A stretch of DNA of 64,000 nucleotides, taken from contig JAUHWG010000018.1 of the NCBI GenBank assembly GCA_030424595.1, positions 62,001-126,000 of the forward strand. Direction: 5' to 3'. Under the pieces are notes generated by a model. That model saw only the letters and a program-made list of their open reading frames with translations. It did not search any database and was not told the origin of the DNA. A program made the position numbers and the translations under genes. This DNA is from Polyangia bacterium (GTDB taxonomy: Bacteria > Myxococcota_A > Polyangia > Nannocystales > Nannocystaceae). Below, in pieces: positions 45,932 to 55,375 of this stretch. How positions within the stretch are numbered: the stretch's first letter is position 1; every line of letters starts with the position of its first letter.

Positions 45932-48028
45932 CTACTTCGGCGGCGCGACGGGGATCCGCAGCAGCGTGTAGTGAGCGTTGGTGTAGGCCTCTTCGACGCC
46001 GAGGCGGGCGTCCCTGGGGAGCATGGTCTTGATCCGGCTGACGTGGCTCTTGGTGGTGATGAGCCAGAGGTTGTCGGCGACCCCGCGCTTCTCCTCGTAG
46101 AGCTCGCTTAGCTTGTCGCGCTTGGCCTGCTTGCTGACCCAGACGTCGGCCTTGGTCAGGAAGGTCTCGCCCCGGTAGTAGAACCAGAACGAGAGGAGCG
46201 GGTCGGCCTCGCCGCGGCGATCGTAGTAGGTCCGGATCGCGGAGCGCTGCGACCAGTTCTCCGAGGTCTGCGGCAGGTAGGTGACGAAGAGCCAGGTGGC
46301 GGCGGCGAAGGAGGAGGCGAGCATCGCCGCCGCGGCGAGGCGGGGGCGGAGCTGGGCCCAGGCGATGAGGCCGAGGGCGGCGGGGATGGTCAGCCAGGTG
46401 AGGACGTCGACCGGAGGGGCCCCCTCTCGCCACATGTGGGTATAGAGATAGGTCGTCAGGTGGGCGATCCAGGCCGGCTCGATCAGGACGTCGCGGGCGA
46501 CGAGGGCGAGGAGGCCGATCCCGAGGGCGGCGGCGAGCCAGCGGATCTGCGGGTGGCGGGCGAGCCAGCCGCGGTCGCGGCCGCTCAGCGATCCGCCGAG
46601 CCAGAGGCCGATGAGGAGGGCGATCGGCGGCAGCGCGGGGAGGAGGTAATGATAGTACTTGGTGACGCTGTAGGTGAGGAGGAGGAGCGAGACGGCGAGC
46701 CAGAGGAGGGCGAAGCGGCGGAGCTTGGCCAGGGGATCGTCGTCGCCGTCCTCGTCGGCCCGGAGCGCCCGCCAAAGCGCCGCGGGCAGGGCCGCGATCC
46801 ACGGGAGGGCGGCGATCCCCATCGTCCGCAGGTAGTAGGTGAAGCCGCCGACCGCCTGCTCCTGCTCGCCGGAGCCGAAGCGGGCGAGGTTGTTGAGGAT
46901 GATCAGCTCGTTGAAGAAGCGCTCGCCGCGGTAGAGCACCATCGAGTGGTGCCAGGGGAAGGAGGCGAGGGCGAAGAGGAGAACCCCCGTCGGCAGGCCG
47001 CAGCGCGTCAGCAGGTGGAAGCGGCTGCTGACGGCCATGTCGGCGAGGACGAGGAGGCCGATGAGGCCCGGGCCGATGAGCCCCTTGCCGAGGAGCGAGA
47101 GGCCGGCGGCGAGGTAGAGCACGCCCATCCACGCCTGCGAGCGTCGGCGCCAGAAGAGCGAGGCGACGAAGCAGAGGGTCGCCCCGCCCCAGTAGATCAG
47201 GAGGTGGAGGTGGATCTGCCACAGGGTCCGCAGGTTGGGGACGCCGGGCAGCTTGACGAAGCCGGCGACGCGCTTGCGGGTCGCCTCGGAGAGGACGTGG
47301 AGGTCGAGCGCCGAGAGGGGGACGATGACGGCGACGAGGAAGAGCGCGAGGAAGCCGAGGTAGGCCCGGTCGAGCGGGACAGAGAGCGGTCGGCCGCGGA
47401 TCCGCCAGGGCAGGGTGTACCGCCGCAGCTCGCGGTCGGGCTGGAACCAGGCCATCGCCCAGGCCCCCATCGCCAGGGTCACCGGGCCGACGAAGAACAT
47501 GTCGGTGAGGGCCTGGCGGGTGACGATCGCCCACTGCGGCATCAGCGAGAGGATGACGCCGACGAGGATGCCGGTGTGGGCGGCGGCCCGGCGGGCGTGG
47601 GCGGTCTTCGCCCGGACCTGTCCGAGTCGCCATGTGACATAGCCGAGGAAGGCGGCGGAGAGCCAACCGGCGAGCATGCTCGGCAGGCGGATCGCCAGCT
47701 CGGTGAGGCCGCCGCGGACCATCTCGTCGGCGGCGGCGCCCTGGCCGACGCCGAAGATCTTCATGCTCAGCGCCATCAACCAAAAGGGCAGCGCGGGCTT
47801 GGACCAGAAGGTGTTCTCCGCGTTGCCGCTGGGGCCGTAGCCGGGCTTCCACCACAGGTCGATCGGATCGCTGCGGACGAGGATCTGGCGGGCGACCTCG
47901 CCGTAGTGGGTCTCCCAGGGATCCCAGGGGCCGCAGGCGCTCAGGGTCGCGAGGCCCAGGGTGATGACGGCGACCGCGGCCAGGGCCGCCCAGGCCCAGG
48001 GCGGGAGGGTCGGAGCACGCTCGTCCAC
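45932..48028 (-). CDS. ArnT/PMT-family membrane glycosyltransferase
   Basis: 698 residues from GTG 48028. About eleven to thirteen transmembrane helices. The first periplasmic loop has 'GPWDPWETHYGEVARQI', which fits the conserved acidic residues of the GT39/GT83 (ArnT, RgtA-like) lipid-linked sugar transferases, followed by 'NTFWSKPALPFWLMAL' and 'QALTDMFFVGPVTLAMGAWA'. These enzymes move a sugar from polyprenyl phosphate to lipid A, a protein or another acceptor on the periplasmic face. The last 130 residues form a soluble domain. The acceptor cannot be told from sequence. It is divergent from the ammonia-lyase gene. Confidence 0.85.
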   Translation of the reverse strand: MDERAPTLPPWAWAALAAVAVITLGLATLSACGPWDPWETHYGEVARQILVRSDPIDLWWKPGYGPSGNAENTFWSKPALPFWLMALSMKIFGVGQGAAADEMVRGGLTELAIRLPSMLAGWLSAAFLGYVTWRLGQVRAKTAHARRAAAHTGILVGVILSLMPQWAIVTRQALTDMFFVGPVTLAMGAWAMAWFQPDRELRRYTLPWRIRGRPLSVPLDRAYLGFLALFLVAVIVPLSALDLHVLSEATRKRVAGFVKLPGVPNLRTLWQIHLHLLIYWGGATLCFVASLFWRRRSQAWMGVLYLAAGLSLLGKGLIGPGLIGLLVLADMAVSSRFHLLTRCGLPTGVLLFALASFPWHHSMVLYRGERFFNELIILNNLARFGSGEQEQAVGGFTYYLRTMGIAALPWIAALPAALWRALRADEDGDDDPLAKLRRFALLWLAVSLLLLTYSVTKYYHYLLPALPPIALLIGLWLGGSLSGRDRGWLARHPQIRWLAAALGIGLLALVARDVLIEPAWIAHLTTYLYTHMWREGAPPVDVLTWLTIPAALGLIAWAQLRPRLAAAAMLASSFAAATWLFVTYLPQTSENWSQRSAIRTYYDRRGEADPLLSFWFYYRGETFLTKADVWVSKQAKRDKLSELYEEKRGVADNLWLITTKSHVSRIKTMLPRDARLGVEEAYTNAHYTLLRIPVAPPK

Positions 48029-48329
48029 AGAGGCGTAGAAGTACCCGATCGCCGATCGCCTGACCACCCAGGGCCGACGCGCTCGGAGGCGGGGAGAGGG
48101 GGCCCTGCCATGGCCCGCGCGCTCCGGGGACCCAGCCAGAGGTCCCGAGAGCGCAGCAGGCCCGCGCGCAGGCGCCGGAGTGACGCCGCGGCCGAGCTTT
48201 AGTGTAGCCTGCGGGGGTGATCGGAACGAGCGCGGAGCGGGCGACGTGAGCGGTGCAGCGGGCCATCGTGGGGGCGAAGGTCGTGGGGGCGAGGGTCGCG
48301 GGGGCGAGGGCGCAGGCGAAGCCCCGCGG
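48029..48329. promoter_or_regulatory. Divergent intergenic region with 15-bp tandem units
   Basis: About 301 bases between diverging glycosyltransferase and ammonia-lyase genes. At about 48268-48312 a GTGGGGGCGAAGGTC-like unit is repeated three times (GTGGGGGCGAAGGTC, GTGGGGGCGAGGGTC, GCGGGGGCGAGGGCG). An in-frame GTG at 48246 would extend the lyase through this Gly/Arg-rich repeat; it was not used. Confidence 0.45.
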
Positions 48330-49394
48330 ATGGGCGTGGCCGACGTCCGGGCGGCGGCGGAGCGGCTCGCGGGGCGGGTCATCCGCACGCCAGCGCTGCG
48401 CTGCGAGGCCCTCGACCGGCTCGCCGGGGCGGAGGTCTGGCTGAAGGCCGAGAACCTCCAGCACGTGGGCGCATTCAAGGCGCGCGGGGCCCTGAACGGC
48501 CTCTCGCTGCTGGATCCGGCGGTCCGCGCCCGCGGCGTGATCACCTACTCCTCGGGCAACCACGCCCAGGCGGTCGCCTACGCGGCCCGGAGCTTCGGCG
48601 TCGCCGCGACGATCGCGATGCCGACCGACGCCCCCTCGGTCAAGGTCGCCGGCGTGCGGGCGCTCGGGGCGACGATCGTCTTCGCCGGGACCACCTCCGA
48701 CGATCGGCGCGAGGCGGCGCTCGCCCTCGCCGAGGCCTCCGGGGCGGTGATCATCGAGCCCTTTGACCACCCGCACACGATCGCGGGGCAGGGGACGGCG
48801 ACCCTGGAGCTGTGCGAGCAGGTGGCGGAGGCGACCGACGGCGGGCGCCTCGACGCGCTGATCGTCCCGGTCGGCGGCGGCGGGCTCCTGGCGGGGGCCT
48901 GCCTTGTCTGCGCGGACGCGGGGATCCCAGTCTACAGCGCCGAGCCGAGGAGCTGCGACGCCTTCGCCCGCAGCGTCGAGGCGGGCGCGCGGGTCGACGT
49001 CCAGCCGGGGCCGACCCTCGCCGACGGGCTCAAGCCGGTGCGGATAGGCGCGCTCAACTGGGAGATCGCCGGCCCTGCGGTGGCCGGGGTCTTCCGCGTC
49101 GACGAGCCGGAGCTCGGCCTGGCCCTGGTCCGGCTCCTCCTCGGCGCCAAGGTCTTGGTCGAGCCTTCGGGGGCCGCGGCGCTGGCGGTCGCGCTGCGCC
49201 GGGGCCTGCCTGTTCAGGCGGCGGAGCCGGCGGAGGCGGAGGCGGAGGCGGGGGCTGCGAAGTCGGGGGCTGAGCCGGGGACCGGGACCGGGGCTACGAC
49301 CCGCGGGCCGCGGATCGGGGTCTTGCTCTCTGGGGGAAACGTCGCCCCAGAGCTCGTCGCTCAGCTCCTGGGCGAGCACGGAGGGTCGCTATGA
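48330..49394 (+). CDS. PLP-dependent threonine/serine ammonia-lyase family enzyme
   Basis: 354 residues. Fold-type II PLP enzyme: Schiff-base Lys50 in 'ENLQHVGAFKARGALNGL', 'SSGNHAQAVAYAARSFG' for substrate carboxylate and phosphate, glycine loop 'VPVGGGGLLAG' and a final 'LLSGGNV'. This is the threonine dehydratase/serine racemase/threo-3-hydroxyaspartate ammonia-lyase group without an ACT domain, so a catabolic or racemase-like activity is more likely than the biosynthetic IlvA. A low-complexity Glu/Ala-rich insertion ('EPAEAEAEAGAAKSGAEPGT') interrupts the domain just before the last motif. The stop overlaps the next start (ATGA). Confidence 0.9.
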   Translation: MGVADVRAAAERLAGRVIRTPALRCEALDRLAGAEVWLKAENLQHVGAFKARGALNGLSLLDPAVRARGVITYSSGNHAQAVAYAARSFGVAATIAMPTDAPSVKVAGVRALGATIVFAGTTSDDRREAALALAEASGAVIIEPFDHPHTIAGQGTATLELCEQVAEATDGGRLDALIVPVGGGGLLAGACLVCADAGIPVYSAEPRSCDAFARSVEAGARVDVQPGPTLADGLKPVRIGALNWEIAGPAVAGVFRVDEPELGLALVRLLLGAKVLVEPSGAAALAVALRRGLPVQAAEPAEAEAEAGAAKSGAEPGTGTGATTRGPRIGVLLSGGNVAPELVAQLLGEHGGSL

Positions 49395-50680
49395 GGCGTT
49401 CGCGGGGTGCGTCGTCAGGGGCGGCGCTCGCCGTCCTCATGGCGGTCGCCTGCGGTCGGCCGACGCCGACGCCGGACGCCGCCGGAAAGCCGGACGCCGC
49501 GGCCGAGGCTGACGCCGCCAGCGCTCGCGCCGAGGAGGCCGCCGCCGAGGAGGCCGAGGAGGCGGCCCGCGTCCAGGAGCTCAAGCACCACGTCGTCGCC
49601 GCCGACAGGATCCTCTTCCCCTATGTGCTCCTGCTCGAGGGCGCGGGCGAGAAGCCGGAGGCGCCGACCCGGAGCGAGCTCCAGGCGATGGTCCAGGCCG
49701 CCTTCCCGAGCAACCTCGACGATCCCGAGGTCCGCCGCTTGCTGGCGATGATCGCTCGCGAGCCGAGCGAGGGCGCCAAGAGTCCGCGCCTCCGGCCTGG
49801 GGGGGGCGGTGACCTCTCGGATCCCGACGCCTACCAGGAGGCGTCCGAGCTCCTCACGCTCCTCGTCGAGGTCGTCGCCACCGATGTGCTCGTGGGTGAG
49901 GCCGTGCTCGAGGACTTTGAGCTGACCCAGGGGCTCACCCCAGAGGAGAGGAGCTCCCTGCCGAAGCGGCGCTGGGCCCTCGTGCTCCGCGCGGAGTACC
50001 GCAACCAGCACGGGGTGCGCGGGCTCCGTCTCCTCCAGACCTTGGTCCGGGTCGTCGCCAGCGAGCTGGGGGCGCTCGTCCACGACGCCGACACCCTGGA
50101 GACCGTCAACGTCAACACCTTCGCGGCGCGGCGGCTGCGGTCGGGGATCGGCAACGTCGCCGATCAGATCCCGGTGGTGCCCTTCCCGGATCCGGACAAC
50201 CCCGGGGCGCTGCGCCTCGCGACCCGGGGGATGCGTCGTTTTGGCAGCGTCGACCTGGAGCTCGCCGGCCTGCCGATGGATCCGCCCGTGCTCGCCCGCG
50301 CGACCTTCTTTCTCCACGGCCTGGCGCTGATGATGGTCCGCCTCGGCGAGGTCGATCGCAGCGGCATCGCCGTCGAGCTGCCGGACGTGATCACCGTCGA
50401 CCTCGACGCCTGCGTCCAGGCCTACACCGGCCGCGACGCGGAGCTGCCCCGCTGCGAGGAGTGCCCGGAGGAGGTCGACGTGCACCTGGTCGAGCGCGAG
50501 CGCGAGCCGCAAGACCCACCCGAGCATATCGTCGCCCGCGTGGTCGCCCCGCGGCCCCTCAGCGACGCGCCGGACTACGATCAGCGGGCTTGGGCGCTGG
50601 AGGCGATCGGCAGCCTCTTCGATCTCGGCGGCACCAGCGTCGCGGCTGGTCCTGCGGATCCCGCTGGGCCGACCGAGTAG
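49391..50680 (+). CDS. Lipoprotein of unknown function
   Basis: 429 residues. Lipobox 'LMAVAC' (Cys21), an Ala/Glu/Asp-rich coiled linker to about 65, then a mostly helical domain with 'LLTLLVEVVATDVLVGEAVL' and a C-terminal part with Cys pairs ('CVQAYTGRDAELPRCEECPE'). No family recognised. The ATG at 49391 overlaps the stop of the ammonia-lyase gene by 4 nt, so it is co-translated with a cytoplasmic metabolic enzyme, an odd pairing with no evident shared role. Confidence 0.75.
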   Translation: MRRSRGASSGAALAVLMAVACGRPTPTPDAAGKPDAAAEADAASARAEEAAAEEAEEAARVQELKHHVVAADRILFPYVLLLEGAGEKPEAPTRSELQAMVQAAFPSNLDDPEVRRLLAMIAREPSEGAKSPRLRPGGGGDLSDPDAYQEASELLTLLVEVVATDVLVGEAVLEDFELTQGLTPEERSSLPKRRWALVLRAEYRNQHGVRGLRLLQTLVRVVASELGALVHDADTLETVNVNTFAARRLRSGIGNVADQIPVVPFPDPDNPGALRLATRGMRRFGSVDLELAGLPMDPPVLARATFFLHGLALMMVRLGEVDRSGIAVELPDVITVDLDACVQAYTGRDAELPRCEECPEEVDVHLVEREREPQDPPEHIVARVVAPRPLSDAPDYDQRAWALEAIGSLFDLGGTSVAAGPADPAGPTE

Positions 50681-50699
50681 GCTCGCTCGCTGCCTTCCC

Positions 50700-51470
<771 letters not shown>

Positions 51471-51682
51471 GACGGCCGTCGGACTCTACCAGGAAGATCG
51501 GCGAGCGCTTCGGCGATGGAGGACCGTCGCGACAGAAGACCGCCGTGATGGACGGGGGCGCGGTCCGGGCCGCGGTCCGTCGTCCTCGACGGCCGCAGGG
51601 GGGCGATCCGTGGCCCTCGACCGCTGACCGGTCATGGGCGACTCAGGGCTCGGGTGGCGCTCTGGGAGCCCCTCCGCGGCGC

Positions 51683-52648
51683 TCAGTGCCGGGTGGAGTC
51701 GAAGCTCGCGACCATCCGCTCGACGAGCTCGCGGGTTCTCTCGGGGTTGGGGCTGGCGATCGCTCCGCCGCGGCTTTGGACCAGATCGGCGATGCTCGGC
51801 GCCGCCGAACCGCCGACGATCCACGGCAACGGGTGACAGGCCTGAGCGTAGCCGTCGACGAGCTCGCGGGCGCGGTACGGGGGCGGCTTGACGGTCACCG
51901 AGAGGCCGATGATGTCGGGCTGGACCTCGGCCACCGCGTGGCGCAGCGCGTGGGTCGGCGTGCGGGCGCCGAGCATCACGCTCTTGTAGCCCCACGAGGC
52001 GAAGCTCAGGGCGATGCCGTAGAGGGGCGTCACGTGCTCTTCGTCGGCGAAGCAGGCGAGCAGGATCCGGCGCTTGGACTTGTCGGGCTGGGCCAGGCTG
52101 AGGATGTAGCGGACCGCGTTGCCGATGAGCTCGGCGGCGAGATGCTCCTGGGAGATGCTCAGCGTGCCCTTCTCCCAGCGCTTGCCGACCTCGGCGAGGG
52201 TCGGCGCGAGGATCCGCTGGAAGACGGTCACCGAGGGGCCGAGGTAGAGAGCGCGCTCAATCGCGGATTTCACGCTATCCGGGTCGAAGCGCTCGATGCC
52301 CTCGAGGATCTTGCCCGTGGCGAGCTGGTAGACGTCCTCCGAGGGAGGCGCGACCTTCTTGGGCTCGACAGGGGTTGGATCGCGTTGGGCGATGACCTCG
52401 CGCGCAGCTTGGGAGGGGGCCATGCCGTCGTCGCAGAGCTGACGGACGCGGCGGACGAGCTCGATGTCACGGTCGCTGTAGAGCCTGTAGGACGATGACG
52501 AGCGCTTGGGGACTGGAATTCCGTAGCGGCGCTCCCATGCGCGGAGGGTCGCGGCGGAGACCCCGGTCATCTGCGCCACCGCCTGGATCCGGTAGCGCCC
52601 CACGTTTTCGTCGTTGCCCGTGGGGGACGTGTCTCTTAGTCTGGACAT
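51683..52648 (-). CDS. CarH-like MerR/B12-binding photoreceptor repressor
   Basis: 321 residues. MerR-type winged helix at about 17-85 ('RIQAVAQMTGVSAATLRAWE', 'YRLYSDRDIELVRRVRQL'), a helical-bundle domain at about 105-185 and a cobalamin-binding Rossmann domain to about 315. The AdoCbl cap motif W-x9-E-H is intact: Trp158 and Glu168-His169. The lower-ligand His is probably His205 in 'ADEEHVTPLYG', with 'LSVTV' and 'VGGSA' following. Myxobacterial and Thermus CarH proteins with these features repress carotenogenesis genes in the dark and release DNA on light-induced loss of adenosyl. No carotenoid gene is in the window. The ATG at 52648 is divergent from a DUF2141 gene. Confidence 0.88.
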   Translation of the reverse strand: MSRLRDTSPTGNDENVGRYRIQAVAQMTGVSAATLRAWERRYGIPVPKRSSSSYRLYSDRDIELVRRVRQLCDDGMAPSQAAREVIAQRDPTPVEPKKVAPPSEDVYQLATGKILEGIERFDPDSVKSAIERALYLGPSVTVFQRILAPTLAEVGKRWEKGTLSISQEHLAAELIGNAVRYILSLAQPDKSKRRILLACFADEEHVTPLYGIALSFASWGYKSVMLGARTPTHALRHAVAEVQPDIIGLSVTVKPPPYRARELVDGYAQACHPLPWIVGGSAAPSIADLVQSRGGAIASPNPERTRELVERMVASFDSTRH

Positions 52649-52728
52649 GACGATGGTTTCATCCCTCTATGGAGGAAGGTCGCGTCCCTCACATGGAGAG
52701 GAGCAACCTTCTTCAAACCTTATATTGC

Positions 52729-52747
52729 GCAGATGGCCAACATCTGC
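52729..52747. promoter_or_regulatory. Palindromic operator candidate in CarH-like divergent region
   Basis: GCAGAT-GGCCAAC-ATCTGC, a perfect 6-bp inverted repeat with a 7-nt spacer, lies in the 239-bp region between the CarH-like regulator and the DUF2141 lipoprotein. A TATATT at 52721-52726 just beside it could be a -10 element. MerR/CarH proteins bind such dyads over promoters. The assignment is positional. Confidence 0.45.
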
Positions 52748-52887
52748 AAGTCGCTTCCTCCGTTCTCCGCGTTCGTCGCTCGCTTCCGGCCCCGTGGTGC
52801 CTGGCACGGTCGAGCGCCCGAGAGTTCGTAGATGCGGTTTTCGAGCGCTGTGGTAGAACTGGACAAACCCTGAACGGCGGTCCTGGC

Positions 52888-53424
52888 ATGTCCTCGCACA
52901 ATTTTGTTCTCTTCGCGCTCTTCGCGCTCTTGGCGTGCAGCTCTGACGCCGCGGCGGAGTCTCCCCCGACGGAGTCGGCCCCTGCAGCGGAGGTCGCAGC
53001 GGAGGTCGCATCGGACGCCGACGCGGTCGCCGTCGACGCTGCGGCCGGCGACGGCGTGACGCTCTCGATCACGATGACGAGCTTCCGCAGCGCCGACGGC
53101 CAGGTGCTCGTCGCCCTCTTCCGCGGCGGCGACGGCTTTCCGTCCAAGCCGGGCAACGCCTACAAGACCGCCATCACCAAGATCTCTGGTTCGACCGCGA
53201 GCGTCGAGTTCGCCGGGCTCCCGGCGGGGGAGTACGCCTTCTCCGTGCTCCACGACGAGAACGGCAACAACGAGCTCGACACCAACTTCCTAGGCATCCC
53301 CAAGGAGGGCCTCGGGACCTCGAACAACGCGAAGGCGCGGATGGGGCCGCCGAAGTACAAGGACGCGAAGTTCACGGTCGGCGACGCTGCGGTCAGCCAG
53401 CGCGTCAAGGTCGTCTACTTCTAG
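52888..53424 (+). CDS. DUF2141-domain lipoprotein
   Basis: 178 residues. Signal with lipobox 'FALLAC' (Cys14), an Ala/Glu/Asp linker, and a DUF2141 domain from about 55 with the conserved 'GQVLVALFRGGDGFPSKPGN', 'GLPAGEYAFSVLHDENGNNE' and 'GIPKEGLGTSNNAKARMGPP'. These are periplasmic or surface beta-sandwich proteins of unknown function, sometimes in carotenoid or envelope loci. It diverges from a CarH-like light-responsive repressor, so light regulation is possible. The ATG at 52888 precedes the signal; the frame is open further upstream without family pattern. Confidence 0.85.
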   Translation: MSSHNFVLFALFALLACSSDAAAESPPTESAPAAEVAAEVASDADAVAVDAAAGDGVTLSITMTSFRSADGQVLVALFRGGDGFPSKPGNAYKTAITKISGSTASVEFAGLPAGEYAFSVLHDENGNNELDTNFLGIPKEGLGTSNNAKARMGPPKYKDAKFTVGDAAVSQRVKVVYF

Positions 53425-53577
53425 TCCAGCTCCAGCTCCAGCTCCAGCTCCCGAGCTGGACGGGCTGCTAGGGGCGGGTAGGTCCAGCGCCGCGCGAAGG
53501 GCTGTTCTCGCCGCGGCGCTCGCGTAGGACGATGATATCCGACTGGCGGACGCCGAGCACCAGCACGTCGCGCTGGC

Positions 53578-54657
53578 TCAAGGGCCAGGGAGGACAAAGG
53601 GGAGGCTGTGGATCGGCACGCCGCCGCCACCGTGCTCCCGTGACTCGCTGACGGTGATGAGGCGGGTCGCGCCGGGATCAAAGGCGATCGCCTCCCCTTG
53701 GGGCTCGGCGGCGACGTCGATCGGGCAGGGCGGCCGGGCGAGGGCGCTGGCGAGGCTCTCCTCCGCGTCCCGCCGCCAGAGGTAGCCGCGGTTGTAGGTC
53801 CGCAGCGCGATCCTCTCGCCGTCCGGGCTGATGTCGGCGGCGGTGACCAGCGCCTCGGCGCCGGCGTCGATCGGCTGGACGTAGCGGAGCACCCCGTCCT
53901 CCTCAGCGTAGAGCGCGGCAGCGCCAGCGTCTTTGGTGATCACGTAGATCGCCCCGTCTCTGGGATCGACGAGGAGCGCCTCCGCGTTCGCGGGTCGCTT
54001 CTCGTAGTGGAGCACGAGGGGCTCAGCGCTGAGCGTGAGCTTGCCGCTGCCGCTGCGGACGTCCGGCTCGGCGAGGCGATAGATCGTCACCGACGAGCGT
54101 CCGCGGCGGTTGTCGCCGATGTCGCCGACGTAGAGATAGTCGACCCCCTCCGCCGGCCCCGGCCCGAGGGCGATGTCCTCCCAGTCGATCGCCGCGGCGC
54201 CGCTCACCTCGACCTCCGCGAGGAGGTCGCCTGCGCTGCCCAAGGCGTAGAGGGTCGGGCCTGCGCCGGAGTCGTTGTGGACCCAGAGAACGCCCGGTTG
54301 GCGGCGGCTGAGGACGACGCCCGAGAGCTCGTCGAGGCGGCCGTCGGTGATCGTCCCGCTCACCTCCGGGGACGCGAACGAGGGGCAGCTCGCCGCGTCG
54401 TGGAGCTCGGGCGGGAGCTCGACCCGGCGGATGCAGCCGCTGAGATCGAGCGCCAGGAGGAGCCCCGTCGCCAGCCTGAGCGAGCGTCTTCGCGAGCCTC
54501 GGGGCGAACGTCGGAGCGACGTCGGCGACGTCCGTGTCGATGAGGGCGCACGCGTGTCGAGGTTCTCCTCGCCGGTGCCGAGCAGCCCGCGACGAAGGTC
54601 CCGCGCGCTCTCGCGGAGGGGAGACCCCGCGGCGCTCTTGGTTGACGTGCTGCGCAC
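53578..54657 (-). CDS. Propeller-type lipoprotein, start uncertain
   Basis: The recognisable part begins with a signal ('LATGLLLALDLSGC') and a beta-propeller-like domain with 'DELSGVVLSRRQPGVLWVHN', 'DWEDIALGPGPAEGVDYLYV' and 'DISPDGERIALRTYNRGYLW', typical of uncharacterised exported proteins with SMP-30/phytase-like propellers. No ATG, GTG or TTG exists between the signal peptide and GTG 54657, so a canonical start adds more than 50 residues before the signal. That extra region is read through a partial palindromic repeat (54580-54617), suggesting that the original start was replaced or that a CTG is used. Confidence 0.7.
   Translation of the reverse strand: MRSTSTKSAAGSPLRESARDLRRGLLGTGEENLDTRAPSSTRTSPTSLRRSPRGSRRRSLRLATGLLLALDLSGCIRRVELPPELHDAASCPSFASPEVSGTITDGRLDELSGVVLSRRQPGVLWVHNDSGAGPTLYALGSAGDLLAEVEVSGAAAIDWEDIALGPGPAEGVDYLYVGDIGDNRRGRSSVTIYRLAEPDVRSGSGKLTLSAEPLVLHYEKRPANAEALLVDPRDGAIYVITKDAGAAALYAEEDGVLRYVQPIDAGAEALVTAADISPDGERIALRTYNRGYLWRRDAEESLASALARPPCPIDVAAEPQGEAIAFDPGATRLITVSESREHGGGGVPIHSLPFVLPGP
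54580..54617. repeat. Degenerate partial copy of the palindromic repeat
   Basis: GAGCAGCCCGCGACGAAGGT and the following CCCGCGCGCTCTCGCGG match the left end of the copy at 20928 with a few changes. The right half is not clear. It lies at the 5' end of the propeller lipoprotein gene. Confidence 0.55.
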
Positions 54658-54818
54658 GGCCCTATGGTACGACGTCGGGGCCGTTCTGGTCATTCGCGCA
54701 GAGGAGGTCACCCTTGTCGTCGCCAAGCCGCCCCCTTCACGCGGCCAGGACCGAGCCCACGGCTGCCCACGCCACGCGCCCGCCGAGGTAGCCGAAGATG
54801 GCGTCCCGCGTGCATATT

Positions 54819-54838
54819 CTAGGCTCGGCTGAGCCTAG
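54819..54838. repeat. Short perfect hairpin, CTAGGCTC-ggct-GAGCCTAG
   Basis: An 8-bp perfect inverted repeat with a 4-nt loop between two diverging genes. It contains CTAGG at both ends, as do the palindromic repeats, and may be the residue of a highly deleted element. Confidence 0.6.
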
Positions 54839-54921
54839 GAGCGCGTGGGACGTCGCCACACGGTCTGCGAGGAACGACGCCCGGGAGGACGGCGCTTCGC
54901 GACCTTGCTAGGCTGCGGTCG

Positions 54922-55293
54922 ATGCTCCCGCCCCTGACCTTTGGTCGCTGGTTCCCCTACGCTGCTGAGGCGCTCGCGGAGATGCCCGACGAGCCGGGCG
55001 TCTTTCAGCTTCGGCGAGAGCAGGGGCTGGTCGACCTTCCCCGGGGCAAGAGCGCGATGCTCCGCTACGGAGCCGCGGAGGGCTCGCTGCGACGCTCGTT
55101 TGGCGAGCTGCTCGCGGGGCCAGGGCCGACCGCGATGATCGAGACCGGCGACGGGGCGCGGGTGGCCGAAGCTTGGCTTGTCCGCTGGGCGACCTCGTCG
55201 GTCCCGCGCGAGCACTATGAGCGGCTGCTCCGCGGGTTCACCGAGCGCTTCGGCGCGCCGCCCCGTGACCAGCCCGATACGGGCCCGCGGTGA
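54922..55293 (+). CDS. Small protein, possible GIY-YIG-like fold
   Basis: 123 residues, no signal or membrane segment. 'MPDEPGVFQLRREQGLVDLP' followed by 'RGKSAMLRYGAAEGSLRRSF' recalls the beginning of GIY-YIG-like (UvrC/Slx1-type) domains, in which P-G-V-Y precedes a strand and a later Arg and Glu are catalytic. Here the Tyr is Phe and the rest is too diverged to assign. Function unknown. Divergent from the propeller lipoprotein. Confidence 0.55.
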   Translation: MLPPLTFGRWFPYAAEALAEMPDEPGVFQLRREQGLVDLPRGKSAMLRYGAAEGSLRRSFGELLAGPGPTAMIETGDGARVAEAWLVRWATSSVPREHYERLLRGFTERFGAPPRDQPDTGPR

Positions 55294-55375
55294 AGGCCCG
55301 GCGTGCAACACCGCGGTGGGAGGTGCTCAGGCGTCTACATCCCCCGCGACAGCCCGACTCTTCGCTCACGCCTCA

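Noticed and set aside
45348..49379. A 1343-codon open frame on the minus strand across four genes
   Set aside because: Its product is Arg/Pro/Gly-rich without any domain and it crosses the coding frames of the FG-GAP, ArnT-like and ammonia-lyase genes; a typical high-GC shadow frame.
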